DNA from: Brevundimonas sp.
Lineage (GTDB): Bacteria; Pseudomonadota; Alphaproteobacteria; Caulobacterales; Caulobacteraceae
Reading direction: 5' to 3'
Length of the DNA: 64,000 nucleotides
NCBI GenBank assembly: GCA_016742215.1
Contig: JACVCC010000003.1
Location: 124,001-188,000, forward strand
This document shows, in pieces, positions 7,730-18,932 of the stretch (the stretch's first letter is position 1; the number at the start of each line of letters is the position of its first letter). The notes beneath the pieces were generated by a model, which was not told the origin of the DNA, did not search any database, and was given only the letters and a program-made list of their open reading frames with translations. The translations under genes and the position numbers were made by a program.

Positions 7730-8254
7730 ATGAAAATCCTCCTAGCCGCGGCCGCCGCCGCGCTGGCCCTGACGGCCTGTTCACCTGTGATCGAGGGCGG
7801 ACCGCCCATCTCCCTGCCTGTCGGTCTTCAGGAAACCGCCCAGATCGGAACGATCACCATGTCGAGCGGCTGGCTGAACGCCGAGGACGACTTCGCCGAC
7901 ACCTTCAATGACGAGGTCCACGAGGAACTGCGGCGTTGCATGTGGGGCGCTGCGCCGGTCAACGTGCGGGTCCACCTCGATGAGCTTCAGCGCGCGGGGC
8001 GTCTGGAGACCCTGCTCAACGGGGATGGCGAGCACCATCTTTCCGGAACGGTCGAGTTCGTCGATCCGGTCCGTGGCAACCGGGTTCTCGGCCGTTTTCC
8101 GATACGCGTCTCGACGAGCGCCCAAGGCCGCGTCGGCGGCCTGCTGGGAGACCGTCAGATGATGGTGTCCGAAGCGTTCGGCCGTGCGGTCTGCGAGGAA
8201 GCCTTCGGCCGCAACCCGCGCGACCCCGGCCCGCACAACGCCACGCGGGGCTGA
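7730..8254 (+). CDS. Putative lipoprotein of unknown function
   Basis: A 174-residue protein. MKILLAAAAAALALTAC is a classic lipoprotein signal with lipobox LTAC and Cys17 as the lipidated residue, so it is probably membrane-anchored on the periplasmic side. The mature part has no domain that I recognise. It contains two further Cys (CMWGAAP and AVCEEAF) that could form a disulfide, and a segment LSGTVEFVDPVRGNRVLGRF. The ATG at 7730 gives the clean signal peptide. A bidirectional terminator separates it from aconitase. Confidence 0.72.
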   Translation: MKILLAAAAAALALTACSPVIEGGPPISLPVGLQETAQIGTITMSSGWLNAEDDFADTFNDEVHEELRRCMWGAAPVNVRVHLDELQRAGRLETLLNGDGEHHLSGTVEFVDPVRGNRVLGRFPIRVSTSAQGRVGGLLGDRQMMVSEAFGRAVCEEAFGRNPRDPGPHNATRG

Positions 8255-8271
8255 ACCGCGTCGCCCATGAA

Positions 8272-8302
8272 AAAGGCCGGCGGAGCGATCCGCCGGCCTT
8301 TC
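8272..8302 (-). terminator. Bidirectional rho-independent terminator, lipoprotein gene / acnA
   Basis: AAAGGCCGGCGGA and TCCGCCGGCCTTT form a 13-bp perfect stem around GCGA. The minus strand continues into a T run (TTTTTC), which suits acnA ending 20 bases earlier; the plus strand has TTTCTGT. Confidence 0.85.
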
Positions 8303-8322
8303 TGTATCAATCGCGACGCGAC

Positions 8323-11067
<2,745 letters not shown>

Positions 11068-11268
11068 GGAGAGGTTTCCTCTGGTCAAAGCCGCCCGACA
11101 ATCCGGTTGCACGTTCGCGCGATCGACGGCGGGGCTCACAGGGTCCCGACGCGCGCGGCGGACGCCTGCTGCGGCGACCGCGCATATAGCGAGGGTCGGC
11201 TTTCACGTCCATGAATCCATGACGCCATTGTGGGCATTGAGAGCGGTTCGCAACTGGCGGTGTGGCCG

Positions 11269-11871
11269 ATGCTGAGCATTACCGGCCTGACCCTGTCGCG
11301 CGGCGAGCGTCGCCTGTTCCGCGACCTGTCCTTCGAGGTCGCCGCCGGCGAGGCCGTCGCCCTGACCGGGGCCAATGGCGCGGGCAAGACCAGCCTGCTG
11401 CGTGCGGTGGCCGGTTTCATTCGCCCGGACGCCGGAAGGATGTCCTTTAACGGCCTTGAGGCGGATGAGGCGCGGGCGACCGGTCTGCACTGGCTGGGCC
11501 ACCTCGACGGGCTGAAGCCGGCGCGCCTGGCGCGGGAGGAACTGACCTTTCAGGCGCAATGGTTCGGTGCGGACGCGAACGGCGTCGCCGCGGCCGTCGA
11601 CGTGCTGGCGCTGGAGCCCCTGCTGGATCTTGAGGTGCGCAAGCTGTCGGCCGGCCAGCGCCGCCGGCTGGCCTTCGCCCGCCTGATCGCCGCACCGCGT
11701 CCCCTGTGGCTGCTGGACGAACCGTTCAGCCCGCTGGACGCCCGCTGGCGCGAGGCGATGGGACTGATCCTGCAGGCGCATCTGGACAAGGGCGGGGCCG
11801 TGCTGGCTGCCGTCCACGATCCGCTGCCGGTCCCGGCGCGGGCGCTGGACATCGGGGGAGGCGGCCGATGA
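11269..11871 (+). CDS. ccmA: Heme exporter ATP-binding protein CcmA
   Basis: A 200-residue ABC ATPase for cytochrome c maturation. It energises release of the heme chaperone CcmE from CcmCD. It has Walker A GANGAGKT (34-41), the signature LSAGQ (126-130), and Walker B LWLLDEP (Asp150, Glu151). Its 3' end overlaps ccmB through ATGA. A GTG at 11230 would add 13 residues; the ATG at 11269 fits the usual start ([11 protein letters not shown]) better, but the choice is not certain. First gene of the ccm block. Confidence 0.93.
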   Translation: MLSITGLTLSRGERRLFRDLSFEVAAGEAVALTGANGAGKTSLLRAVAGFIRPDAGRMSFNGLEADEARATGLHWLGHLDGLKPARLAREELTFQAQWFGADANGVAAAVDVLALEPLLDLEVRKLSAGQRRRLAFARLIAAPRPLWLLDEPFSPLDARWREAMGLILQAHLDKGGAVLAAVHDPLPVPARALDIGGGGR

Positions 11872-12533
11872 GGGCGCTGATGATCCTGTGGCGGCGCGAG
11901 CTGGCGCTGGCCTGGGCGGGCGGCGGCGGACCGCTGCTGGCCTGCGGCTTCTTCCTGTGCCTGACGGTGCTTCTCCCGCTGGCGGCGGGCGGCGATCCGG
12001 CGGGTCTGAGGCCCATCGCCGGCGGCGTGGCCTGGCTGGCGCTGGCGGTGTCGTCGATCCTGTCGCTGGAGCGGCTGTTCGAGCGCGATCTCGAGGACGG
12101 GGCTCTGGATCTGCTGTCGCTCGGGCCCGCGCCGCTGGAGCTGGTGGTCATCGCCAAGGCCAAGGCCCAGTGGCTGGCGGTCGGCGGGCCACTGGCCCTG
12201 ACCGCTCCGGTCGCCGCGATCACCCTCGGTCTGCCGCCCGAACTGGCGCCGCTCGCCGCCCTGTCGGCCCTGATCGGCGGACTCGGCTTCGCCCTGACCG
12301 GAGCACTTGGCGCGGCTCTGGCGCTGGGCTCGAAGCGGGGCGGCCTGCTGATCGCCGTGGTGGTGCTGCCACTGTTCATCCCGCCGGTGATCTTCGGCGC
12401 CGGCGCGCTGGAGCGGGCGGCCAACGGCCTGTCGCCGGCCCCGGCGCTGGCCTTCCTGTGCGCCTACGTCCTGTTCGCCGCCGTGATCACGCCGTTTGCT
12501 GGCGCGGCGGCGATCCGCAACGCCCAAAGCTAG
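11868..12533 (+). CDS. ccmB: Heme exporter permease CcmB
   Basis: A 221-residue integral membrane subunit with six predicted hydrophobic helices, beginning [20 protein letters not shown]. The segment [20 protein letters not shown] is the conserved CcmB cytoplasmic loop. It pairs with CcmA as the ABC transporter-like part of system I cytochrome c biogenesis. The start overlaps the ccmA stop by four bases, indicating translational coupling. After ccmB the block is interrupted by an antisense gene before ccmC. Confidence 0.94.
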   Translation: MRALMILWRRELALAWAGGGGPLLACGFFLCLTVLLPLAAGGDPAGLRPIAGGVAWLALAVSSILSLERLFERDLEDGALDLLSLGPAPLELVVIAKAKAQWLAVGGPLALTAPVAAITLGLPPELAPLAALSALIGGLGFALTGALGAALALGSKRGGLLIAVVVLPLFIPPVIFGAGALERAANGLSPAPALAFLCAYVLFAAVITPFAGAAAIRNAQS

Positions 12534-12545
12534 GGCGTCCCGGCC

Positions 12546-12770
12546 CTAGGCCTTCTTCACGAACTCCGTGCGCAGAACCAGGCCGCGGACCTTTTCGACA
12601 TTGGCCTCGATCTCGTCCGGGTCGCCGGTCAGGCGGATGTTCTTCACCAGCGTGCCGCGCTTCAGCGTCACGCCGCCCGAGCCCTTGACCTTCAGGTCCT
12701 TGATCAGGGTCACGCTGTCGCCGTCGGCCAGCAGGTTGCCGTTGGAATCCCTGGTGATGTCGTCGGTCAT
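12546..12770 (-). CDS. PhnA/YjdM C-terminal domain protein
   Basis: A 74-residue protein consisting only of the C-terminal beta-barrel domain of PhnA/YjdM. The motifs DSNGNLLADGDSVTLIKDLK and KRGTLVKNIRLTGD match that family closely. The N-terminal zinc ribbon of the full protein is absent. The family was named for alkylphosphonate use, but its biochemical role is unclear. It lies antisense between ccmB and ccmC, ending 12 bases past the ccmB stop, and so splits the ccm genes. Confidence 0.85.
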   Translation of the reverse strand: MTDDITRDSNGNLLADGDSVTLIKDLKVKGSGGVTLKRGTLVKNIRLTGDPDEIEANVEKVRGLVLRTEFVKKA

Positions 12771-12865
12771 GGTCGATCCCCGTCAGTGCAGAGGCCTCTA
12801 GCACATCGAATCCTGACGGCCTCAAGTAGCGCGACGCGCGATAGGCCACTAAGAGAGCGAATTCC

Positions 12866-13588
12866 ATGTTCGGCCTCGCCAATCCCGACCGCTTCGCCCG
12901 CTTCACCCGGCCCCTCGTGCCGGTGCTGTGGGCGGCTGCCGCCCTGCTGCTGCTGGCCGGGGCCTGGTTCAGCTTCACCGCGCCCGAGGACTACCAGCAG
13001 GGCGACACCGTGCGGATCATGTTCGTGCACGTTCCCGCGGCCTCGGTCGGGCTGATGATCTATGGCGCTCTGGGCGTCTCCAGCTTCTTCGCCCTGGTGT
13101 TCCGCCATCCGCTGGCGGATGCGGCGGCCCGTGCGGCGGCCCTTCCGGGCGCGGCCTACACCCTGCTGGCCCTGGTGACCGGCAGCCTGTGGGGCAAGCC
13201 GATGTGGGGCGCCTGGTGGGTCTGGGGCGATGCACGGCTGATGTCGGTGCTGGTGCTGTTTCTCTTCTACCTCGGCTACATGGCCCTGCGCGCCTCGATC
13301 GACGACGAGGCGAAGGCCGCGCGCGCCGCCGCCGTGCTGGGTCTGGTCGGGCTGATCAACCTGCCGATCGTGAAGTTCTCGGTCGACTGGTGGAACACGC
13401 TGCACCAGCCCGCGTCGCTGGTGCGCGCCGACGGACCGTCGATGCCGGCGATCTTCCTGACGCCCCTGCTGACGATGATGGCGGCCTATGCCGTCCTGTT
13501 TCTGGCCCTGTGGCTGACCGCGATCCGGACCGAGATCGTGCGCCGCCGGGTCGTCGCGATCCGCGCCCGCCGCGCGCTGGAGGCCTGA
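12866..13588 (+). CDS. ccmC: Heme export/handling protein CcmC
   Basis: A 240-residue inner-membrane heme handling protein that loads heme onto CcmE. The tryptophan-rich periplasmic WWD-type motif is visible in WGKPMWGAWWVWGDARL, flanked by conserved histidines (MFVHVPAA and WWNTLHQPAS) that serve as heme ligands in the family. Six transmembrane helices are expected. It is followed after two bases by ccmD. The antisense phnA-like gene separates it from ccmB, so it may need its own promoter in the 95-base gap. Confidence 0.95.
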   Translation: MFGLANPDRFARFTRPLVPVLWAAAALLLLAGAWFSFTAPEDYQQGDTVRIMFVHVPAASVGLMIYGALGVSSFFALVFRHPLADAAARAAALPGAAYTLLALVTGSLWGKPMWGAWWVWGDARLMSVLVLFLFYLGYMALRASIDDEAKAARAAAVLGLVGLINLPIVKFSVDWWNTLHQPASLVRADGPSMPAIFLTPLLTMMAAYAVLFLALWLTAIRTEIVRRRVVAIRARRALEA

Positions 13589-13590
13589 TC

Positions 13591-13743
13591 ATGCCCGACT
13601 TCGACATGGGCCAGTACGGCGCCTACGTCTGGCCGGCCTGGGGGATCAGCGCCGTGGTCCTGGCGGCGCTGGTCGTGCGATGCGCCATGGCCGCCCGCCG
13701 CTGGAAGGCTGAGCTCAAGCGGCTGGAGACCGATCCCGAATGA
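13591..13743 (+). CDS. ccmD: Heme exporter protein CcmD
   Basis: A 50-residue single-span membrane protein: short N-terminus MPDFDMGQYGAYVWPAWGIS, one helix, then a basic tail CAMAARRWKAELKRLE. This matches CcmD, which holds CcmE in the CcmABCDE complex. It is placed between ccmC (2-base gap) and ccmG (4-base ATGA overlap). Confidence 0.9.
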   Translation: MPDFDMGQYGAYVWPAWGISAVVLAALVVRCAMAARRWKAELKRLETDPE

Positions 13744-14303
13744 GCCGTTGGTTTGCTCTGATCCCACTCGTGGTGCTGGTGGCGCTGGCGGTCCTGTTCA
13801 TCGGCTGGTCGCTGCAGCGTGATCCCTCGGTGAAGCCGGACGCCCTGGTCGGGCAGGCGGTGCCGGAGACGGTGCTGCCCATGCTGGCTGGCGATGTCGC
13901 CGGGCCGGGCCATGTGGACCTGAAGACCGCCGGCGTCGGCAAGCCGATGCTGATCAATGTCTTCGCCAGCTGGTGCGCGCCCTGCCGGGTCGAGCATCCC
14001 AAGCTGATGGCGCTGAAGGAGCGGGGCGTCGCCGTGGTCGGCGTGGCGTGGAAGGACGATCCGGTCGCCACCCGCGCCTTCCTCGACGAGCTGGGCGATC
14101 CCTATTCGATGGTGCTGGTCGATCGCGAGGGCCGGGCCGGTCTGGACCTGGGCATCACCGGCGCGCCGGAGACCTTCGCCGTGGACGCCATGGGCCGGAT
14201 CGTCGGGAAGGTGTCCGGTCCGCTACTGGACGACGCCGAGATCGACCGGCTGGTCGACGCCATGCAGGCCCCGCCGCGTCCGCTGCCGACGGCGACCCGC
14301 TAA
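13740..14303 (+). CDS. ccmG: Thiol:disulfide interchange protein CcmG/DsbE
   Basis: A 187-residue membrane-anchored periplasmic thioredoxin. An N-terminal anchor (residues 5-24) is followed by a thioredoxin fold with active site WCAPC (Cys79 and Cys82), and GAPETF carries the cis-proline. It reduces apocytochrome c cysteines or partner thiols before heme attachment. ATGA overlap with ccmD shows tight coupling. ccmE, ccmF and ccmH are not in this window and must be elsewhere. Confidence 0.94.
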   Translation: MSRWFALIPLVVLVALAVLFIGWSLQRDPSVKPDALVGQAVPETVLPMLAGDVAGPGHVDLKTAGVGKPMLINVFASWCAPCRVEHPKLMALKERGVAVVGVAWKDDPVATRAFLDELGDPYSMVLVDREGRAGLDLGITGAPETFAVDAMGRIVGKVSGPLLDDAEIDRLVDAMQAPPRPLPTATR

Positions 14304-14309
14304 CGCGCG

Positions 14310-14340
14310 TTAACCCATTTCCGACGGTTTTCATTAACCC
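14310..14340 (+). promoter_or_regulatory. Direct repeat TTAACCC in the promoter region of a small gene
   Basis: TTAACCC occurs at 14310-14316 and 14334-14340, immediately before the ATG at 14348. TTAACC is half of the CtrA recognition sequence in Caulobacterales, but the 24-base spacing does not match the classical TTAA-N7-TTAA. This is a weak candidate only. Confidence 0.25.
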
Positions 14341-14347
14341 TGTCGGC

Positions 14348-14593
14348 ATGAGCGCGATTCGACCGCCCGTTCAGTCCCCGCTGTTCCCGACGCAGCAACC
14401 GCCGTCGCCGGCCCGGTCCGCGCGGTCGGACTTCTTCCGTGCGGCTCTCGATGGCGTTCGGACCCCGGCCGCCACGACCCTGCCGGTCGAGGTGAAGACG
14501 GAAACGAAGGTGGCCAGCGCCGCCCCTCTGCCGTTTGAGCCGTCGGGCGACCGCCCGGTCCGTCCGGGCAGCCTTCTCGACATCCGCATCTAG
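14348..14593 (+). CDS. Small proline-rich hypothetical protein
   Basis: An 81-residue protein beginning MSAIRPPVQSPLFPTQQPPS, rich in Pro, Ala and Ser and probably disordered. There is no signal peptide, membrane helix or domain that I recognise. It starts 44 bases after ccmG. Codon use fits the genome, but a spurious call is possible in DNA of this composition. An alternative is that it belongs to the ccm transcript. Confidence 0.5.
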   Translation: MSAIRPPVQSPLFPTQQPPSPARSARSDFFRAALDGVRTPAATTLPVEVKTETKVASAAPLPFEPSGDRPVRPGSLLDIRI

Positions 14594-14647
14594 CCTCACG
14601 CGAAAATGAGCGGCGCGTGTTCGCTTGCCGCGCTTAAGGTGCGCGCC

Positions 14648-15394
14648 ATGAAAGCTCGGGGGTGGATTTCCGTAACGGCGGCGGCCGTGACCGCAGTGCT
14701 GGCGACCGGGTCGGTCGCCCAGCCCGAAGTCACGCGCGTCCGGCATCGCGCGGCGACGCCGGCCGAGCCGACCGTGGTCGAGCTGTTCACGGCCCAGGGC
14801 TGCTCCGGTTGCCCCGAGGCCAACGCCCGCATCGAGGCCATCGCCGACGAGCCGGGCGTGATCGCCCTGACCTATGCGGTTGACTACTGGGACTACCTCG
14901 GCTGGACCGACACCTTCGCCCGGCCGGAGTTCGCCCAGCGACAGCGCGCCTATCGGCAGCCGCTGCGGGTGCGGGCGGTCTCGACGCCGCAGGTGATCAT
15001 CGACGGACGTCGTCAGGTCGGGACCGGCGAGACCCTGCAGGCCGCGATTGAGGCGGAATCCGCCAATCGCGTCTTCCCGCCTGAGATCGAGTTCCGCGAG
15101 ACCGGTGATCGTGTCGGTGTCGGCTCGGGTCGCGCGCCGACGGGCGGCGCCGAGGTCATTGCCGTGACCTATACGCCGGGCGCCCAGACCGTTGAGATCG
15201 GGGCCGGAGACAACCGCGGCCAGCGTGTCCGCCATACCAACGTCGTGCGGTCGCTCCGCGTGCTGGGCCCCTGGAACGGCCGGCCGGTGCTCTATGCCCT
15301 GCCTCAGGCTGGCGAGGGTCAGGCTGTTGCGGTGCTGGTTCAGGCCCGCGACGATCGGCGCATTCTGAACGGCGCCGTTCGTTCGGCCGACTGA
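14648..15394 (+). CDS. DUF1223 family secreted thioredoxin-like protein
   Basis: A 248-residue exported protein: the signal peptide ends near SVAQ (residue 25), followed by a DUF1223 domain with ELFTAQGCSGCPEANA, where Cys52-x2-Cys55 form a thioredoxin-like redox motif. Further family marks are YAVDYWDYLGWTD and STPQVIIDGRRQVGTG. The family is periplasmic and of unknown substrate. The ATG at 14648 is chosen because it gives a normal signal peptide. It lies between the ccm block and the CHAT pair and could take part in periplasmic thiol chemistry with CcmG, though this is speculation. Confidence 0.85.
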   Translation: MKARGWISVTAAAVTAVLATGSVAQPEVTRVRHRAATPAEPTVVELFTAQGCSGCPEANARIEAIADEPGVIALTYAVDYWDYLGWTDTFARPEFAQRQRAYRQPLRVRAVSTPQVIIDGRRQVGTGETLQAAIEAESANRVFPPEIEFRETGDRVGVGSGRAPTGGAEVIAVTYTPGAQTVEIGAGDNRGQRVRHTNVVRSLRVLGPWNGRPVLYALPQAGEGQAVAVLVQARDDRRILNGAVRSAD

Positions 15395-15484
15395 TCGGCC
15401 GTCACATTCCGTCAGTATCCCTGTTCTCCGAGCGCGGGACAGTGCATGATTGTCCCGACGTCGGGGCGTCTGCGGGTGGACAGG

Positions 15485-16150
15485 ATGATGGGCAAGGCGA
15501 ATTGGCTTCTTTGCGGGCTGGTGCTGGCGACGATCGCTGCAGCAGGCGCAGGTGCGACCGCCTTCGCCCATGAGGAGCCGGCCGCCCCGGTGACCTCGCC
15601 CGAAGCCCATGCGGTGGCCCAGGCTGTCACCGCAGCCGAACTGGCGCGCTGGGGGCGCGAACGGGGCGACGCCGGCGCCCTGATCATGGCGGCCCGCCTT
15701 CTCGCCGAGGTGCCGGTGCGGCAGGGCGAAGGCGACGCGCCCATCCTGACGCCCGGACGCCTGCTCGATGAGGCCGCGGCCCTGTCATCCGAAAACGAGA
15801 CCCTGCTGGCCGCCATCGATCGGCTGCGCGAGCCGCTGACGCGCGGCGTGCGATCCTCCAGCTTCGGCGCCGGTCCGGTCTTCACCGTGAAACAGCTGCG
15901 GGCCCGCGAGAACTGGACCTTCGAGGTCGACGCCCGTGACGGCGAGGTGCTGCGTGTGGCGGCCATCGGCGACGGCGACACCAATATCGACCTGGCCATC
16001 CGGAACACCCAGGGCGCCGAGATCTGCCGCGACGGCTTCGGCGACCACTATCCGGTCTGCACCGTCTCGCCCCGCCCGGGCGGCAAGATGCAGGTCAATG
16101 TGCAGAACCGCGGTGACGTCTGGACCAGCATCCAGGTGCTGAGCAACTGA
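15485..16150 (+). CDS. Secreted protein with PPC-like C-terminal domain, partner of the CHAT protein
   Basis: About 221 residues. A basic start (MMGKANW) and a hydrophobic core to TAFAHEE form a signal peptide. The middle is helical. The C-terminal 90 residues (from GPVFTVKQLRARENWTFEV) resemble a bacterial pre-peptidase C-terminal beta-sandwich, with GDGDTNIDLAIRNTQG and a disulfide-capable pair in EICRDGFGDHYPVCTV. The CHAT gene begins on the last base of its TGA, so the two are translationally coupled. The start at 15485 is preferred over 15446 because of the signal peptide. PPC-like domains accompany secreted peptidases, so it may be a chaperone, substrate or targeting module for the CHAT protein. 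Confidence 0.7.
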   Translation: MMGKANWLLCGLVLATIAAAGAGATAFAHEEPAAPVTSPEAHAVAQAVTAAELARWGRERGDAGALIMAARLLAEVPVRQGEGDAPILTPGRLLDEAAALSSENETLLAAIDRLREPLTRGVRSSSFGAGPVFTVKQLRARENWTFEVDARDGEVLRVAAIGDGDTNIDLAIRNTQGAEICRDGFGDHYPVCTVSPRPGGKMQVNVQNRGDVWTSIQVLSN

Positions 16151-17862
16151 TGCGTCTCACGGCGGCAGTTCTGGCGGCGGGCCTTCTGGGTCTGGCCGGC
16201 GCCGCGCCTGCGAGTCCCGACACGCCCGAGACCCTCCGCGCCGAGGCGTTCGAGGCGGCCCAGTGGGCCATCGCCTCGGAGGCCGCCGATGCTCTTGCCC
16301 GCGTCTCTGCAAGGTTCGCCCAGGGCGATGATGAGCTGGGCCTGCTGGCCGAGGAGCGCGAGCGTCTGATCGTTGAGCGCGACCGGCTGGAGCGCGAGCT
16401 GGAGCAGCACTACGCCTCCGCCGATGACGCCGACCTGCAGGCCCGCACCCGCGCCCGCATGGCATGGGAGGCGGCCGACGGGCGGTTGAAGGCCGTCGAC
16501 AACGAGATCGAAACCCGCTTTCCCGCCTGGGCCGAACTGACCAGCCCGCGGGCCCTGTCGGTGCGGGAAACCCAGGGGCTGCTGAAGGAAGACGAGGGCC
16601 TTCTGCTGGTGATGGTCAATCCGGAGGCGACCTATGTCTGGGGCGTCACGCGTGACCGGATCGCCTGGGCCCGCGCCGGGGATCTGGGCTCAGAGGCGAT
16701 GACGGAGGCGGTGAACACCCTGCGGGCGTCGCTGACCGGCACGCCCGTCAGCCGGGGGCAGGAGGTGGATCCGCTGATCTTCGCAGGTCGGCGCGCCGCG
16801 CCCTTTGATCGTGCGGTGTCGCACCGTCTGTATTCGCAGGTGGTGAAGCCGGTGGAGCAGGTCTTCGCCGGCAAGTCGACGCTGATCACCGTGGTCACGG
16901 GCGCGCTGACGACCCTGCCGCTGGCGGTGCTGTCGACCAGCGCGCCGACGGGACGTGACGACGCCGTGGATGCGCTGGACGACACGGAATGGCTGATGGA
17001 TCGGTATGCGCTGGCCACCTTGCCGGCCGTGTCCAGTCTGAAGGCCCTGCGCTGCCATCTTGTTGCGACGCCGGCCGATCGCAGTCCGGGCTGTCCGCCT
17101 GCGGTCGCGACCGGGCGGCCCGAGCGGGTCGCCGAGCGCCTGCCGCTGGTGGCCTTCGGCGCGCCGGTCCTGACGGGCGCTCCGGACGAGGCTGGACGCG
17201 GGTCGCCGTCGGCGGATCAGGTGATGGGCACGGGCCGGCTGGCCGATGTCGCCAAGCTGAAGGCGCTGCCCTATCTGCGCGGCTCGCGACTGGAGCTGGA
17301 GACGCTGAAGAGCCGGTATCCGGACTCGGTGGTGCGCATCGGGGCGGAGGCGACGGAGCGGTCTGTGCGGGCGCTGGACGCCCCCTCGCTGGAGCGGGCC
17401 CGGTTCGTGGTCTTCTCGACCCACGGTCTGATGGCCGGATCGGCGGCGTCGGAGCCGGGGCTGGTGCTGACCCCGCCGGACGAGGCGACCGAGGCCGACG
17501 ACGGCTACCTGAGCGCCTCCGAAGCGGCGCAGCTGAAGCTCAACGCCGAGTTCGTGGTCCTGTCGGCCTGCAACACGGCCGCCTCGGACGGCCGACCGGG
17601 CGGGGAGGGGCTGTCGGGTCTGGCCCGGGCCTTCTTCTATGCCGGGGCGCGGTCGATGATGGTGTCGCACTGGGAGGTGTCGGACGCCGCGACGACGAAG
17701 CTGATCACCGAGACCTTCGCCAGCCTCGACGCGCGCCAGACGACCGATCCGGGCGTACGCGCGCGCGCGCTGCAGGCTGGCATGCGCGCCGTCCGCGCCG
17801 AACGCCGCTGGGCCCACCCGGCCTATTGGGCCGCGTTCACCCTGGTCGGCGAACCGGGCTAG
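16150..17862 (+). CDS. Exported CHAT-domain (caspase-like) protein
   Basis: 570 residues. A signal peptide (MRLTAAVLAAGLLGLAGAAP) is followed by a predicted coiled coil at about 60-115 (GLLAEERERLIVERDRLERE), then the beta-rich segment common to CHAT proteins (DEGLLLVMVNPEATYVWGVT), and a C-terminal CHAT domain from about 330 to 570. Both residues of the caspase-type dyad are present: His425 in FSTHGLM and Cys474 in LSACNTA. HWEVSDAATTKLI is another CHAT hallmark. The usual upstream TPR array is missing. Cysteine-protease activity is likely; the substrate is unknown. Its stop and that of the next, convergent gene share CTAG at 17859-17862. Confidence 0.88.
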   Translation: MRLTAAVLAAGLLGLAGAAPASPDTPETLRAEAFEAAQWAIASEAADALARVSARFAQGDDELGLLAEERERLIVERDRLERELEQHYASADDADLQARTRARMAWEAADGRLKAVDNEIETRFPAWAELTSPRALSVRETQGLLKEDEGLLLVMVNPEATYVWGVTRDRIAWARAGDLGSEAMTEAVNTLRASLTGTPVSRGQEVDPLIFAGRRAAPFDRAVSHRLYSQVVKPVEQVFAGKSTLITVVTGALTTLPLAVLSTSAPTGRDDAVDALDDTEWLMDRYALATLPAVSSLKALRCHLVATPADRSPGCPPAVATGRPERVAERLPLVAFGAPVLTGAPDEAGRGSPSADQVMGTGRLADVAKLKALPYLRGSRLELETLKSRYPDSVVRIGAEATERSVRALDAPSLERARFVVFSTHGLMAGSAASEPGLVLTPPDEATEADDGYLSASEAAQLKLNAEFVVLSACNTAASDGRPGGEGLSGLARAFFYAGARSMMVSHWEVSDAATTKLITETFASLDARQTTDPGVRARALQAGMRAVRAERRWAHPAYWAAFTLVGEPG

Positions 17863-18932
17863 GCTCCCGCTCTCTTCGCGAAGCTCAGCGCCCCTTCGGA
17901 CAGCAGCGGCACCTGCGCGGCCATAGAGCGGGCGTGGGCGCTGGCGGCGGTGCCGTCGCGGACGCGGCCGGCGATGCCCTGACAGATGGCCGCCAGCCGG
18001 AACAGATTGTAGGCGAAAAGCCAGTCGAGGTTCTCCGGCGCCGCGCGGCCGGTCTGCCGGGCATAGCGCTCGACCGTCTCCGCCACCGACGGAATGCCCA
18101 GCGCCTCGATGTCGGCGCCAGCCAGACCGTTGCGCTGGCTGGCCGGGATGACCCAGGCGATCAGCAGATAGGAGAAGTCGGCCATCGGATCGCCGAGGGT
18201 CGACAGCTCCCAGTCCAGCACCGCCCGGACCTCGGCCCGATCCGGCGCAAGGATCATGTTATCGAGGCGGAAATCGCCGTGGACGATGCCGACCGGTCCT
18301 TCCGGCGGCAGGGTGGCGGGCAGGAACTCGATCAGCCGGTCCATGGCCGGGATCGGGTCGATCTCCGAGGCGCGATACTGCTTGGTCCAGCGCCCGACCT
18401 GCCGCTCGAAATAGTTGCCCGGCTTGCCGTAGTCGCCGAGGCCGATGGCGGCGGGGTCGAAGCGATGCAGGGCGGCCAGGGCGTCGACCTGGGCGTCGTA
18501 GATGGCGCGGCGCTCGGCCGGCTCCATCCCGGGCAGCTTCAGGTCCCACAGGACGCGGCCGTCGACCTTGTCCATGACGTAGAACATGGAGCCGATGACG
18601 TCCTCGTCGGTGCACAGGGCGTAGGGTCTCGCCACCGGATAGCCCTGCGCGTGCAGGGCCGAGATCACGGTGAACTCCCGATCCACCGCGTGGGCGCTGG
18701 GCAGCAGGGTCCCGGGCGGCTTGCGGCGCAGGACATAGGCGCGCGTCGGCGTGGTCAGCTCATAGGTCGGGTTCGATTGACCGCCCTTGAACTGACGGAT
18801 CGCCAGCGGACCGGTGAATCCCTCGACATTACCGGCCATCCACGCCGTCAGCTTCGCCTCGTTCAGGGCGTAACGGGGATCGACCTCGCGGGTGCCGGAG
18901 AAGGTCGATTGCGCATCGTCGGTCTGGGTCAT
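17859..18932 (-). CDS. APH-family phosphotransferase (ACAD10/11-like)
   Basis: A 357-residue kinase-fold protein. The catalytic loop HGDFRLDN and the metal site VLDWELSTLGDP are intact, and FKGGQSNPTYELTT matches the nucleotide-binding part of the acyl-CoA dehydrogenase 10/11 type. In that family such kinases phosphorylate 4-hydroxyacyl-CoAs before beta-oxidation; whether this member does the same is inferred only. The start MTQTDDAQ overlaps the end of glpK by four bases, so it is translated from the glycerol kinase mRNA. Confidence 0.87.
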   Translation of the reverse strand: MTQTDDAQSTFSGTREVDPRYALNEAKLTAWMAGNVEGFTGPLAIRQFKGGQSNPTYELTTPTRAYVLRRKPPGTLLPSAHAVDREFTVISALHAQGYPVARPYALCTDEDVIGSMFYVMDKVDGRVLWDLKLPGMEPAERRAIYDAQVDALAALHRFDPAAIGLGDYGKPGNYFERQVGRWTKQYRASEIDPIPAMDRLIEFLPATLPPEGPVGIVHGDFRLDNMILAPDRAEVRAVLDWELSTLGDPMADFSYLLIAWVIPASQRNGLAGADIEALGIPSVAETVERYARQTGRAAPENLDWLFAYNLFRLAAICQGIAGRVRDGTAASAHARSMAAQVPLLSEGALSFAKRAGA

